A stretch of DNA of 64,000 bases from Corynebacterium riegelii. Lineage in GTDB: Bacteria; Actinomycetota; Actinomycetes; Mycobacteriales; Mycobacteriaceae. The translations under genes and the position numbers were made by a program. The notes below the pieces were generated by a model. The model did no database searches. It worked only from the letters and a program-made list of their open reading frames with translations, and was not told where the DNA came from. Shown piece by piece: positions 18,222 to 27,536 of this stretch; position 1 is the stretch's first letter; the number at the start of each line of letters is the position of its first letter. The stretch spans positions 2,356,001 to 2,420,000 of the forward strand of contig NZ_CP068159.1 of NCBI RefSeq assembly GCF_016728505.1, written 5' to 3'.

Positions 18222-19441
18222 TAGGACTTACGCTCCCAGAATGCCGGGCCAACGGGCTCGATGAAGTTGCCGTTGGCGATGAGGTAACCTTCTTCGTCAA
18301 TTGTCACAGGCAGCTGCGGCAGCGCACGAGCAGCCGGGCCGAAGATCGGCTTAGCGTACTGCAGCGCGTCGAACTGCGACTGGTGACACGGGCAAAGGAT
18401 GCGGTTCGTCTGCGCCTCGTACAGCGAGGTCGGGCAGCCGATGTGGGTGCAGATCTTCGAGTAGGCGTAGTAATCGCCGTAGTGGAAGTCTTCCTGCCCC
18501 TCACGCTCCACAACCTTCTTCGCATCTGCGGAACGCAGGCGAATCAGCATGACCGCGTTACGCGGACCGTGGATGGAGTGCATGTGGTTTTCGTACACAT
18601 CGCGCTCCGGGTTGTACTGCGCACCGTCGTTCACATCTTCCTCGTACAGCGGGAAGACGGTCTCCATAGCTGCAGCAGCCAGGTCCTCCGGACGCATACG
18701 CACCAGGCGGGAAACACCAGCGGTGGTGAAGTGCTCCCCTGCCACGCCAGAGTGCTTTTCAGCGATCGCACCGGTATCGCGGCCCAGGTAGATCTTCACG
18801 CCCTGCTCGTGCAGGGTCCAGCCGTGGGTCCACAGGGTGCCGTCACCGTTGTAGCCAAGAGCATGACGCTCGCGCCACGGGTTCTTGATCATGCCACCCA
18901 TCGGAGCGATAACCACGAGACCAGCCAGCACACCAGCGGTGCCGAGCAAGCCCTTGATGGCCTTACGACGACCCAGGGTGGAAGTCTCCCACGCATCATT
19001 CAGCAGAGCGGTGGTCGTACGGCGGTCCAGCTCAGAAGACCGGCCGTCATGACGACGCTGTACCGAAATCTCTTCCGGGATGAACTTCTTCACGTACTGG
19101 ATGATGGCAAAGCCAAGAGCAGCAAAGGTCAAACCAGCGGTCAGACCCAGCAGCGGCGTGTACAGGGTGAAGGTCAGCAGACCTTCATCACCGTGGAACT
19201 TCGGCTCCCACGGCCAGAACAGGTACACACCCAAAAACGCAATCGCGGAGATTACGGAAACAACCAGCCACGCGGTGATGCCGGCAGCAGCCGACTTCTC
19301 GCGCGGGTCACCCTCTACCGGGTAACGCTCCTTGCGGTAGGCAACCGTAACGTCATCGAGCTCGGTACCCAGAGCAGCGAGCTCGGCATTGCTCATGCGG
19401 TCGAGCTCTTCAGTCGTGTAGTTCTTCTTCACATCACTCAT
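18221..19441 (-). CDS. qcrA: Cytochrome bc1 complex Rieske iron-sulfur subunit
   Basis: Rieske [2Fe-2S] protein, about 406 residues, larger than mitochondrial versions. It has three membrane segments (about residues 55-78, 95-118 and 168-190) as in other actinobacterial QcrA. Cluster ligands are in [12 protein letters not shown] and CPCHQSQFD near the C-terminus. The start ATG 19441 ([13 protein letters not shown]) overlaps the qcrC stop by 4 bases (ATGA), which indicates coupling. The earlier in-frame start at 19498 lies within qcrC. Confidence 0.97.
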   Translation of the reverse strand: MSDVKKNYTTEELDRMSNAELAALGTELDDVTVAYRKERYPVEGDPREKSAAAGITAWLVVSVISAIAFLGVYLFWPWEPKFHGDEGLLTFTLYTPLLGLTAGLTFAALGFAIIQYVKKFIPEEISVQRRHDGRSSELDRRTTTALLNDAWETSTLGRRKAIKGLLGTAGVLAGLVVIAPMGGMIKNPWRERHALGYNGDGTLWTHGWTLHEQGVKIYLGRDTGAIAEKHSGVAGEHFTTAGVSRLVRMRPEDLAAAAMETVFPLYEEDVNDGAQYNPERDVYENHMHSIHGPRNAVMLIRLRSADAKKVVEREGQEDFHYGDYYAYSKICTHIGCPTSLYEAQTNRILCPCHQSQFDALQYAKPIFGPAARALPQLPVTIDEEGYLIANGNFIEPVGPAFWERKS

Positions 19442-20286
19442 GAGCGGGATCCAATCCAAATAGCACCGGCAGCCACGAGGGTCACGCCGATAATCCACAT
19501 CGCCATACCTTCAGAAACTGGGCCCAAGCCACCGAGACCGTAGCCACCCGGGCTCGGAGTCTCCTTGGAGGACTTGATGAAGGCAATGATGTCCTTCTTC
19601 TCATCAGCGCTGAGCTGACGATCAGAGAACTTCGGCATATTCTGCGGGCCAGTCAGCATCGCCTGGTAGATCTCCTGCTCATTCGCAGGATCCAGGACCG
19701 GTGCGTACTTACCGGAGGACAGTGCGCCACCACGACCGGTGAAGCTGTGGCAGGAGGCACAGTTCAGGCGGAACAGCTCGCCGCCACGGGCGACGTCTTC
19801 TGCCTGCATCTGTCCATCGAAGTTCTTGCCACGGAGCTCCTCCATGGCGAGCGTGCCGTCCGGGTTGTACACCAGCTCCGGGCCGCCACCGTTGGCAGCA
19901 ACATACGCGGCCAAGGCGAGTGCCTGAGACTCGGTGTAACGCGGGCGCTTGCGCTCAGCCTGCGCATCGTTGGACATCATCGGCATACGGCCGGAGTTGA
20001 CCTGGAAGTACACGGCACCTTCGCCGGTACCGATCAGGGAGGGGCCGCGGCCCTCAACGCCCTGCAGGTTCGCGCCGTGGCAGGTGATGCACGCCACGTC
20101 GTAGAGATCCTTGCCCTCTTGAATCAGAGCCTGCTCATCACGCTGGGCGGTAGCAACCTGCGCGTTCGGCGCAAGCGCGGATGCAAGGAAACCCGCGCCG
20201 GTCAAACCCAACGTAAGCGCTGCAGCACCAGCGACGGTGCGCTGCGTCTTGCGACGGCTACGCGTCTTCTTAGGTGTGTTTTCCAT
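19438..20286 (-). CDS. qcrC: Cytochrome bc1 complex diheme cytochrome c subunit
   Basis: Diheme cytochrome cc that passes electrons from the Rieske centre straight to CuA of the aa3 oxidase, so no soluble cytochrome c is needed. 282 residues: N-terminal signal/anchor (about 19-42), heme motif CITCH (near residue 67), second heme motif CASCH (near 173), and a C-terminal membrane helix ([19 protein letters not shown]). The start ATG at 20286 has AAAGGAAACAAG upstream. It is the first gene of qcrCAB, 49 bases after ctaE. Confidence 0.97.
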   Translation of the reverse strand: MENTPKKTRSRRKTQRTVAGAAALTLGLTGAGFLASALAPNAQVATAQRDEQALIQEGKDLYDVACITCHGANLQGVEGRGPSLIGTGEGAVYFQVNSGRMPMMSNDAQAERKRPRYTESQALALAAYVAANGGGPELVYNPDGTLAMEELRGKNFDGQMQAEDVARGGELFRLNCASCHSFTGRGGALSSGKYAPVLDPANEQEIYQAMLTGPQNMPKFSDRQLSADEKKDIIAFIKSSKETPSPGGYGLGGLGPVSEGMAMWIIGVTLVAAGAIWIGSRS

Positions 20287-20335
20287 CTTGTTTCCTTTAA
20301 AAGAAATGCTTTGAGAAGTACGTCAGTTCGCCTGA

Positions 20336-20956
20336 CTACTGGACCAGGTACAGCGTGATGAACACGCCAACCCAAATCACGTCAACGAAGTGCCAGTAGT
20401 AGGACGTTGCCATTGCGGCGGTTGCCTGTGCAGGAGTGAACTTCGACTTCGAAACACGCATCATCACAACGATGAAGGCGATGATGCCTGCCGTCACGTG
20501 AGCCATGTGGAAGCCGGTGATGATGTAGATCATCGAGCCATACACGCTGGACTGAATGGTCACACCCGCGTGAATCATCTCCGTCCACTCAATACCGACG
20601 AGGACGAGGAAGACGAAGCCGAGTGCGATGGTGACACCGAACCACTTGCGCAGTCCGAAAACGTCACCCCTTTCAGCAGCGAAGACACCCAGCTGGGACG
20701 TCACCGACGAGGTCAGAAGGACGACGGTAATAATTCCGCCGAACGCCACGTTCAGGTGCGCCGTCTGGTTGCCCCAATCGCCAGCCGTCAAGCCGTTGGC
20801 TCGAGACACGAAGTACATCGAGAACAGGCCGGCGAAGAACATTAATTCTTGGGCGAGGAACGCAATCGTGCCGACGCTGACCATGTTGGGACGGTTCAGC
20901 GCTGCGACGCGATCATGCGGTGTCGCCATACCTTGGTTAGAAATTGCGGTCGTCAC
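20336..20956 (-). CDS. ctaE: Cytochrome c oxidase subunit III
   Basis: Subunit III of the aa3 oxidase, about 206 residues with five membrane helices and the conserved RPNMVSVGTIAFLAQELMFFAGLFSMYFVSR start. The last part, GFHMAHVTAGIIAFIVVMM...YYWHFVDVIWVGVFITLYLVQ, is typical of the subunit. GTG 20956 (VTTAISNQG) is preferred by similarity to the corynebacterial N-terminus, and AGGGGATAA lies upstream. It heads the ctaE-qcrCAB operon. Confidence 0.95.
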   Translation of the reverse strand: MTTAISNQGMATPHDRVAALNRPNMVSVGTIAFLAQELMFFAGLFSMYFVSRANGLTAGDWGNQTAHLNVAFGGIITVVLLTSSVTSQLGVFAAERGDVFGLRKWFGVTIALGFVFLVLVGIEWTEMIHAGVTIQSSVYGSMIYIITGFHMAHVTAGIIAFIVVMMRVSKSKFTPAQATAAMATSYYWHFVDVIWVGVFITLYLVQ

Positions 20957-21082
20957 GCATGTGATTATCCCCTGAAAGAGCCGTAAAGTCACCTCGATTA
21001 CCCCCGCAATTTCTCTGCACGTAGGACTACAACCAGCTCTTTTTAGTCATAAACGTGTTGCAGAAAAACTTTTTTCAAAACC

Positions 21083-21225
21083 CGGGAACTATTTAGCCCT
21101 CATATCCGACCAGCATCCATGCAGGTCACCCGCAAAGGCTAAATAAATCACGTTGGAAAAAGCGCAATTTAGCCCTTGGCAAAGCGCTGCCAACACTACG
21201 TCTCTGGCTCTCGAAATAGTTCCCG
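21083..21225. repeat. Repeat cluster upstream of ctaE: 12-bp inverted repeat plus ATTTAGCC copies
   Basis: CGGGAACTATTT (21083-21094) recurs inverted as AAATAGTTCCCG (21214-21225). ATTTAGCC occurs at 21091-21098 and 21167-21174, and inverted as GGCTAAAT at 21137-21144. All lie in the 422-base non-coding stretch 20957-21378 between ctaE and ctaF, so they are candidate operators of the ctaE-qcrCAB promoter. No known regulator site was recognised. Confidence 0.6.
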
Positions 21226-21303
21226 TATGTGCCCAACGTCACACGACTAACTCTCCCACCTTTAAGGGTCCACCTTTCGGATGACCCCAGCCTATAGCCA
21301 GCA

Positions 21304-21348
21304 AAGCAAAACCCCGCCGGCTCCGAAGTGCTATCGGAGCGGGCGGGG
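21304..21348 (-). terminator. Terminator after ctaF
   Basis: CCCCGCC-GCTCCGA (21312-21326) pairs with TCGGAGC-GGCGGGG (21334-21348), interrupted by one mismatch. On the minus strand it is followed by TTTTGCTTTGC. It lies 31 bases after the ctaF stop. Confidence 0.88.
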
Positions 21349-21378
21349 TATTCCCAGTCGGTGAAGGCTATGCCGACA

Positions 21379-21810
21379 TTAGTGCTTCTCGCGCGGAATG
21401 CCGTACTGCAGGTTCAGCTGGGTGGTCGTCCAGATCAGGAACACTGCACCGAAGGCAATCAGCCACAACTGATAGAAGGCAATGCCCAGGCCCAGGAAGA
21501 AGATCGCACCGGCCATCGCGAGCGGCCAGATGGAGCTTGGAGAGAAGAAGCCCAGCACACCAGCACCGTCCTCAATCTCAGCCTCTTCCCAGTCTTCCGG
21601 GACGATATCCATACGACGCTCGGTGAAGTCGAGGTACACCGCAAGCATGAAGCACAGTCCGGTAGCCAGTACCAGTGCGACAGAACCAACCCACTCGGTG
21701 CCGAACAGCCACGCGTCCTCACCAATCCAGGCAGTGGAAATGATGTAGAACACCGCCATCAACCCCAAGAAGGTGCCAATTGCGTAGAAAACTCTTGCGC
21801 CAGTTCCCAT
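21379..21810 (-). CDS. ctaF: Actinobacterial cytochrome c oxidase subunit IV
   Basis: A small fourth subunit of the aa3 oxidase specific to actinobacteria. 143 residues with four hydrophobic helices (about 5-25, 35-58, 92-112 and 113-132) and an acidic loop (DIVPEDWEEAEIEDGAG). It is immediately downstream of ctaC (16 bases), with GAGAGGTG before the ATG at 21810. The terminator at 21304 closes the ctaC-ctaF unit. Confidence 0.95.
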   Translation of the reverse strand: MGTGARVFYAIGTFLGLMAVFYIISTAWIGEDAWLFGTEWVGSVALVLATGLCFMLAVYLDFTERRMDIVPEDWEEAEIEDGAGVLGFFSPSSIWPLAMAGAIFFLGLGIAFYQLWLIAFGAVFLIWTTTQLNLQYGIPREKH

Positions 21811-21826
21811 TTTTTACACCTCTCTT

Positions 21827-22921
21827 TTAAACGTTCGCGTTCGGGTCTTGGTAGTTGATGCCGTCGCGGGAACCGGTACGGTCACTCACGAACGGGCGGG
21901 TGGAGGTTGCGTACGGTGCCTCACCGATGGCGCGCAGAGCGTCAGAGTTCGGCGCCTGCGGGTTAGCAGTACGGTATGCAACGTAGTCGCGGAACTTCTC
22001 TGGGCTCACAGCGCGAACCTCGAAGTTCATCATTGCGTGGTAGGTACCGCACATCTCGGCACAGCGGCCAACGAATGCGCCTTCACGGTCGATCTGCTCA
22101 ATCTGGAATGCGCGCTGCTGCTGGTTGGATTCCGGGTGAGCGTAAGCGTCACGCTTGAACAGGAACTCCGGAACCCAGAACGCGTGGTTCACATCGCCAG
22201 AAGCGAGGCGGAACTCAATCGCGGTCTCGGTCGGCAGAACCAGAACCGGTACTTCCTCGGTGGAGCCGATGGTCTCGATCTCATTGAAGTTCAGGTAGGA
22301 GATATCACCCGTGGACATGCCGTGAATCGGGTTGGCGTTGCGCGTGCCCTCCGGGTCGAACTTCGTCGCATCCGCGAGCGCCTGGCGCTCCTCATCAACG
22401 CCGTCGTACGCCTGGCCGTCTGGGGTGAACTCACCGTCAATGGCCGCGTAGCCAAACTTCCAGTTCCACTGGTAGCCGGTGACGTCAACCGTCACCTTCG
22501 GATCCTTGTTCAGCGCCGTAGCATGCGTCTGCGACTGCACGGTGAAGAAGAACAGCACCATGACGATGATGATCGGCACGATGGTGAGAATCAGCTCAAG
22601 CGGAACGTTGTACTGCAGCTGCTTCGGAAACTCCGGAGCACCCTGCTTCTCGCGCTTCTTGTTGTTCCAAGCAAAAATCGCGGTGAGGAACAGACCCCAC
22701 ATGATGATGCCAATGATCCAAGCGGCAACCCAGGTCCATACCCAGAAGTTGTACATCTGAGCACCCTCAGGGGTGACCGGGTCCGGCCAGCCCATGTCCA
22801 TGAGTCGATTGACCGCGTCCGGCGCTGCTACGTCACAGCCGGTGAGCGTGAGCCCACCAAGCAGGAGCGAAGCCGCAATGCCAGCCTTCTTGGCAAAGCT
22901 GCGGTTCGTGTGCTTTTCCAC
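21827..22921 (-). CDS. ctaC: Cytochrome c oxidase subunit II
   Basis: CuA-bearing subunit of the aa3 oxidase, about 364 residues. A lipoprotein signal peptide ends at LTLTGC (Cys near residue 29), followed by two membrane helices (FWVWTWVAAWIIGIIMWGLF and LILTIVPIIIVMVLFFF). The C-terminal cupredoxin domain contains VTGYQWNWKF and the CuA ligand set in CAEMCGTYHAMMNF, with an upstream His in DVNHAFWVPEF. GTG 22921 (VEKHTNRSF) with AGGAAGG upstream is preferred over the longer frame. Confidence 0.95.
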   Translation of the reverse strand: MEKHTNRSFAKKAGIAASLLLGGLTLTGCDVAAPDAVNRLMDMGWPDPVTPEGAQMYNFWVWTWVAAWIIGIIMWGLFLTAIFAWNNKKREKQGAPEFPKQLQYNVPLELILTIVPIIIVMVLFFFTVQSQTHATALNKDPKVTVDVTGYQWNWKFGYAAIDGEFTPDGQAYDGVDEERQALADATKFDPEGTRNANPIHGMSTGDISYLNFNEIETIGSTEEVPVLVLPTETAIEFRLASGDVNHAFWVPEFLFKRDAYAHPESNQQQRAFQIEQIDREGAFVGRCAEMCGTYHAMMNFEVRAVSPEKFRDYVAYRTANPQAPNSDALRAIGEAPYATSTRPFVSDRTGSRDGINYQDPNANV

Positions 22922-23316
22922 GTGTGTTTGCCTTCCTGTCCACACTTCATGTTCATGTTCCGGCCGCTCCATTCACGGTTCTTCGCAGTCTTCGCGAAAA
23001 AGTGCATGAAACTACCAGAACATTCCTACCCAGTCAGAATAGTTCAAATGAATTCCGGTGTTGGAATTCCAAGCGCTTCACTTCGCTTCCTCGCTCGGGG
23101 GTGGCCCGTCAGCCGGAGAAACCCCCGCTTGTTGGGGTGCGTGCTGGGCTTTTGGCGTGGCGTCGATAAGCAAAAGCTCTTCCTTCGTCCAAAAGTTGGC
23201 CCCCTTTCGGGGCACGGCAAAAGATGGACCGGCGCGGTTGCCGGATGTTGGGTGTTCGTCTCTATTGTGGAGGGAAGCAACACGCGCACCTTATATATAG
23301 GAGAGGTTTCCAAATT
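22922..23316. other. Divergent intergenic region between ctaC and ltsA
   Basis: The 395 bases hold no gene I can support. Visible are a GGAATTCC palindrome (near 23054), the hairpin ACCCC/GGGGT (about 23121-23138) and the hairpin GCCCC-CTTTC-GGGGC (about 23199-23213). A dispersed motif copy lies at 23159, and TATATATAGGAGAGG lies just before the ltsA start. The promoters of ctaC and ltsA must lie here, but I cannot fix them. The two hairpins in the ltsA leader could be regulatory. Confidence 0.5.
23159..23176 (+). repeat. Dispersed motif copy 5
   Basis: GGCGTCGATAAGCAAAAG, the best match to consensus. It is non-coding, about 140 bases before the ltsA start. Confidence 0.6.
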
Positions 23317-25239
23317 ATGTGCGGTCTTCTAGCAATGCTCACGGCCAATGGCGCAGGCGCCTCCTTTGTTGAGCCTGTTGAGCGGGCGCTTCCCTGCATG
23401 TACCACCGCGGCCCTGACGCCGCCGGCACGTGGAACGACGCGGACGCGGTTTTCGGTTTCAACCGCCTCGCCATCATTGACATCGAGCATTCCCACCAGC
23501 CATTGCGGTGGGGACCTGAGGACAACCCGCAGCGTTACGCCCTGACGTTTAATGGTGAGATCTACAACTACATCGAACTGCGCGAAGAGCTGCAGAAAGA
23601 GGGCTTCAGCTTTGCGACGGAAGGCGACGGCGAACCCATCGTTGTTGGCTTCCACCACTGGGGCGAGAAGGTAGTCGAGCACCTGCGCGGCATGTTCGCC
23701 TTTGTTATTTGGGACACGGAGACAAAGACGATGTTCGCCGCCCGCGACCAGTTCGGCATCAAGCCGCTTTACTACGCAACAACCGAGGCGGGCACCGTTT
23801 TTGCTTCTGAGAAGAAGTCCATCCTGGAGATGGCGCCTGAGCTGGGCCTGTCGCTGGATCTGGATCGCCGCGCAATCGAGCACTACGTGGACCTGCAGTA
23901 CGTCCCGGAACCGGAGAGCTTGCACACCGGGATCCGTCGCGTGGAGTCCGGCTGCACGGTGACGCTGACCCCGGGCGGGACGGTTAAGTCCAAGCGCTAC
24001 TTCAAGCCCCACTTCTCCCCCACTCCTGTGGTGAAGGGCAAGGAGCAGGACCTCTACGACCGTATCGCTGCTGCGCTTGAAGATTCTGTGGCGAAGCACA
24101 TGCGCGCTGACGTCACCGTGGGCTCTTTCCTCTCCGGCGGCATTGACTCCACCGCCATTGCCGCGCTGGCCAAGCGCCACAACCCGGACCTGTTGACGTT
24201 TACCACCGGCTTTGAGCGCGAGGGATACTCCGAGGTGGACGTTGCCGCCGAATCTGCTGCTGCGATCGGCGTGGAGCACATTGTCAAGATTGTCTCGCCC
24301 GATGAATACGCCGACGCGATTCCGAAGATCATGTGGTACCTGGATGATCCTGTGGCTGACCCCTCGCTGGTGCCGCTGTTCTTCGTGGCCCAAGAGGCAC
24401 GCAAGCATGTCAAGGTAGTGCTCTCCGGCGAGGGAGCGGACGAACTGTTTGGCGGCTACACCATTTATAAGGAGCCGCTGTCGCTTGCGCCGTTTGAGAA
24501 GCTGCCGACTGCGTTGAACCGTGGGCTGAACCGGCTTTCGCGCGTTTTGCCGGATGGAGTCAAGGGCAAGAGCTTGCTTGAGCGCGGCACGACCCCGATG
24601 GAAGAGCGGTACTACGGCAACGCTCGCTCCTTTCACTTCGAGCAGCTCCAGCGCGTGCTGCCGTGGGCGAAGCGCGAGTGGGACCACCGCGAGGTCACCG
24701 CACCGATCTACGCCACCTCCACCGAGATGGATCCGGTTGCACGCATGCAGAACCTCGATCTGTTCACCTGGATGCGTGGCGACATCCTGGTCAAGGCCGA
24801 CAAGATGAACATGGCCAACTCGCTTGAACTCCGCGTTCCGTTCCTGGACAAGGAAGTCTTCGAGGTTGCGCAGACCATCCCGTTTGACCAGAAGATTGCC
24901 GGCGGCACCACCAAGTACGCGTTGCGCAAGGCGATGGAGCAGATCGTGCCGCCGCATGTTCTCCACCGCAAGAAGCTGGGCTTCCCTGTTCCGATGCGCC
25001 ACTGGCTGGCCGGCGATGAGCTCTTTGGTTGGGCCCAAGACACCATCCGTGAGTCCCAGACCGACGACATCTTTGCCAAGGATCAGGTCCTGGAGATGCT
25101 CAAGGAGCACCGTGATGGTGTCTCTGACCACTCGCGTCGCTTGTGGACGGTCCTTGCGTTCATGATCTGGCACGGCATCTTTGTTGAAGACCGCCTTGAC
25201 CCGCAGATTGAGCAGAAGGATTACCCCGTCAAGCTCTAA
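23317..25239 (+). CDS. ltsA: LtsA-type asparagine synthase family amidotransferase
   Basis: Glutamine-dependent amidotransferase of the AsnB family, 640 residues. In C. glutamicum LtsA amidates diaminopimelate in peptidoglycan, and its loss gives lysozyme and temperature sensitivity. The start must be ATG 23317, because the next codon is the catalytic Cys2 (MCGLLAML). AGGAGAGG lies upstream. The glutaminase domain has YHRGPDAAG and FNGEIYNY. The synthetase domain has the PP-loop SGGIDST and the SGEGADELFGGY block. Position next to ctaC matches C. glutamicum. Plain asparagine synthetase activity is the alternative. Confidence 0.93.
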   Translation: MCGLLAMLTANGAGASFVEPVERALPCMYHRGPDAAGTWNDADAVFGFNRLAIIDIEHSHQPLRWGPEDNPQRYALTFNGEIYNYIELREELQKEGFSFATEGDGEPIVVGFHHWGEKVVEHLRGMFAFVIWDTETKTMFAARDQFGIKPLYYATTEAGTVFASEKKSILEMAPELGLSLDLDRRAIEHYVDLQYVPEPESLHTGIRRVESGCTVTLTPGGTVKSKRYFKPHFSPTPVVKGKEQDLYDRIAAALEDSVAKHMRADVTVGSFLSGGIDSTAIAALAKRHNPDLLTFTTGFEREGYSEVDVAAESAAAIGVEHIVKIVSPDEYADAIPKIMWYLDDPVADPSLVPLFFVAQEARKHVKVVLSGEGADELFGGYTIYKEPLSLAPFEKLPTALNRGLNRLSRVLPDGVKGKSLLERGTTPMEERYYGNARSFHFEQLQRVLPWAKREWDHREVTAPIYATSTEMDPVARMQNLDLFTWMRGDILVKADKMNMANSLELRVPFLDKEVFEVAQTIPFDQKIAGGTTKYALRKAMEQIVPPHVLHRKKLGFPVPMRHWLAGDELFGWAQDTIRESQTDDIFAKDQVLEMLKEHRDGVSDHSRRLWTVLAFMIWHGIFVEDRLDPQIEQKDYPVKL

Positions 25240-25250
25240 GCTGGGGCGCC

Positions 25251-25676
25251 ATGAGCGTCGTTGAGATCATTTCGTCCCGTGAGGTGCCACTCGGTGGCCC
25301 GCGCGCGATGACGGTGCACCGGACTATTCCGCACAGGCAGCGCCCCATGATTGGGGCCTGGTGTTTCGTCGACCATTTCGGTCCCGATGACGTGGCACGC
25401 ACCGGCGGGATGGACGTTGCCCCGTTTGAGGAGGAAATCCTCATGTGGTGGAACTTTGTCGCCCGCGACTTTAGCGAGATCAAGCAGGCGCGCACGCAAT
25501 GGCAGGCACAAGCCGGAGGCGACGGTGAGCGTTTCGGGCAGGTCGACGGCTACGTTGGCCACGGCGGGCCAGGGAAAAACCCTGATGGGATGAGCTGGCT
25601 GCCGGCCCCAGAGCTTCCCAACGCCACGCTAAAGCCGCGGCGCAACCCGGGGCCGATAGCCCGGGCTGATATTTAG
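25251..25676 (+). CDS. Pirin-family protein with internal deletion (likely pseudogene)
   Basis: 141 residues against about 300 for pirin. Residues 1-58 are a normal pirin N-terminus (EVPLGGPRAMTVHRTIPHRQRPMIGAWCFVDHFGPDDV...GGMDVAP). From residue 58 the sequence jumps directly to the normal C-terminus (PFEEEILMWWNFVARDFSEI ... LPAPELPNATLKPRRNP). The missing middle holds the cupin metal ligands (HPHTG block and later His/Glu), so iron binding and any quercetinase-like activity should be lost. The frame stays open. It starts 11 bases after ltsA. Confidence 0.85.
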   Translation: MSVVEIISSREVPLGGPRAMTVHRTIPHRQRPMIGAWCFVDHFGPDDVARTGGMDVAPFEEEILMWWNFVARDFSEIKQARTQWQAQAGGDGERFGQVDGYVGHGGPGKNPDGMSWLPAPELPNATLKPRRNPGPIARADI

Positions 25677-25685
25677 CTGCTGCCG

Positions 25686-26735
25686 TTAGCCCTCGGCGAG
25701 CATCTCGCGCACCATGGGCACAACCTTGGTTCCGTAGAGCTCCACGGAACGCATGCGCGCTGCGTGCGGGATCTGGCCAACAGTGGAATAGACCATGTCG
25801 TAGCGTCCCAGGTCCAGCGTGCGAACCGTGTCTGCGATCTTCCTAGCCACCGTCTCCGGCGAGCCAACGGTGAGCGCACCATCGTTGATCTCCGACTCAA
25901 ACCTGCCGCGGGTCAGTCGCGGCCACCCGCGCGTAATGCCGATGCGGTGCTGGGCTGCCGCGTACTCCTCAAAGATGAGGTCCTTGGCTTCCTCATCAGT
26001 GTCAGCGACAAAGCCCGGCGAGTGCACGCCCACTGGGTGCGCGGTGGTGCCGAATTGCTCGGTTGCCTGCTTGTACAGGTCAATAAACGGCTTGAAGCGC
26101 ACCGGCGCCCCGCCAATAATCGCCAACATGAGGCCAAAGCCGTAGCGGGCAGTGCGCACCACAGACTCCGGCGAGCCACCCACGCCGACCCAGGTGGTCA
26201 GGCCATTTTCGGTCTTCGGGAACACATCGGCGTTGTCCAGTGCCGGACGAGTCTCACCCGACCAGGTCACCGGCTCCTCTTTGACCAACTCCGCCCACAG
26301 GTTGATCTTTTCCTCAAACAGACGGTTGTAGTCCTCCAGCTTGTAACCGAACAGTGGAAAAGACTCCGTAAAGGACCCGCGGCAAAGGATGATCTCCGCA
26401 CGGCCGTTAGACAACGCGTCCAACGTAGCGAACTGCTCAAACACCCGAACCGGGTCGTCGGAAGACAGCACCGTCACCCCTGACGCCAGCTTCAGGTGCT
26501 TCGTTGCGGTAGCAATACCGGCCAGCATGGTCGGCGGCGAGGAAATCGCGTAATCCGGCCGGTGGTGTTCGCCAACCGTAAAAGCGTCGACGCCGATGCT
26601 GTCTGCCAGCACGGCCTCCTCCAGCGTTGCGCGGATTGCTTCTGCGTGCGTGAACAGGGTGCCGTCTTCATGGCGCGGCAGGTCGCCGAAGGTGTCTAGG
26701 CCAAATTGAATAACTGCTGGGTCCAGCGTGGTCAT
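25686..26735 (-). CDS. LLM-class flavin-dependent oxidoreductase
   Basis: Luciferase-like monooxygenase fold, 349 residues, using FMN or F420. The N-terminus MTTLDPAVIQFGLDTFGDL is followed by DAFTVGEHHRPDYAISSPPTMLAGIATATKHLKLASGVTVLSSDDPVRVFEQFATLDALSNGRAEIILCRGSF, the family core. GVGGSPESVVRTARYGFGLMLAIIGG and a C-terminal VGSPETVARKIADTVR follow. ATG 26735 has AAAGGGAGTG upstream. Substrate unknown. It converges on the deleted pirin gene. Confidence 0.88.
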   Translation of the reverse strand: MTTLDPAVIQFGLDTFGDLPRHEDGTLFTHAEAIRATLEEAVLADSIGVDAFTVGEHHRPDYAISSPPTMLAGIATATKHLKLASGVTVLSSDDPVRVFEQFATLDALSNGRAEIILCRGSFTESFPLFGYKLEDYNRLFEEKINLWAELVKEEPVTWSGETRPALDNADVFPKTENGLTTWVGVGGSPESVVRTARYGFGLMLAIIGGAPVRFKPFIDLYKQATEQFGTTAHPVGVHSPGFVADTDEEAKDLIFEEYAAAQHRIGITRGWPRLTRGRFESEINDGALTVGSPETVARKIADTVRTLDLGRYDMVYSTVGQIPHAARMRSVELYGTKVVPMVREMLAEG

Positions 26736-26810
26736 GTGCACTCCCTTTATTACGTGACGTGTCAACTACATTAACCGATTGGGTGTGGGAATATTCCCGG
26801 CGTTGGGGAT

Positions 26811-26828
26811 GCGTCAATAAGCAAGAGC
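26811..26828 (+). repeat. Dispersed motif copy 6
   Basis: GCGTCAATAAGCAAGAGC in non-coding DNA between the LLM gene and the lipoprotein gene. The first flanking base and the seventh motif position deviate from the consensus. Confidence 0.55.
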
Positions 26829-26961
26829 CCTGCCCTACTAGCAGATAAAAATTTTCGGCCCCTATTTCCGCAGGTCAGATGTCAATACCTTCAGCTGGAA
26901 ACGCGTTATCTGCTAGGAGCAGCGCGGTGCAATCGCCGAAAGCACGCGATAATTGGCAAGC

Positions 26962-27522
26962 ATGAAGCGAACCCTTGGCATCAGCATCATGGCAACGGTG
27001 GCACTTTTCGCTTCGGCCTGCGGGTCGGGCGAGGAAGCTACCCAAACGGAAACCAATACTGAGACGACAAGCACCGCCGAGCGCGGTGGCACATCCACCA
27101 TCACCTTCGCCCTGCCCGACGGGGTGAGTGAGGTTGCGGACTATTCGCCTACGGACGGCTGGACGAAGTCCTACACCGACAACCCGGAGAACCCAACGAT
27201 TGTCATTCGTGTCAGCGATGACTTGGGCCGAACCCCTGACGCGGATTCAACGGTTGGTGTGCTGCGTGGTGAGGCCATGCTCAATGGCGCTTACGGCCCC
27301 GACTGGTCCCCGGGCGAGGTGGAGAAGCTGGAAGTGGATAACGCTGACATTGGGATTGAATACTCGTTCAGCACGAAGCAGGAAGACGCTGACATCACCG
27401 GCACTTGGTTCCTGCTGTCTCATGACGAAAGCGAGAAGGTCGCAGGCGTTGAGGTCATTGGTACGGATGTCTCCCCCGCCCTGGTCTCGCAGATCCGCGA
27501 CTCGCTCGAATACACCCCGTAA
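26962..27522 (+). CDS. Secreted lipoprotein of unknown function
   Basis: 186 residues. The signal peptide MKRTLGISIMATVALFASAC ends in a lipobox (ASAC, Cys near residue 20), then a Thr/Glu-rich linker of about 25 residues. A compact domain starts at TITFALPDGVSEVADYSPTDGW and shows alternating strands. It has no catalytic motif that I recognise. A GATAAT-like box lies about 8 bases before the ATG, and there is no good ribosome site. It converges on erpA across an 18-bp inverted repeat. Confidence 0.8.
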   Translation: MKRTLGISIMATVALFASACGSGEEATQTETNTETTSTAERGGTSTITFALPDGVSEVADYSPTDGWTKSYTDNPENPTIVIRVSDDLGRTPDADSTVGVLRGEAMLNGAYGPDWSPGEVEKLEVDNADIGIEYSFSTKQEDADITGTWFLLSHDESEKVAGVEVIGTDVSPALVSQIRDSLEYTP

Positions 27523-27536
27523 GAACCCCACAAATA

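Noticed and set aside
23329-25173. 614-codon open frame on the minus strand
   Set aside because: It is fully antisense to ltsA, which has complete catalytic motifs.
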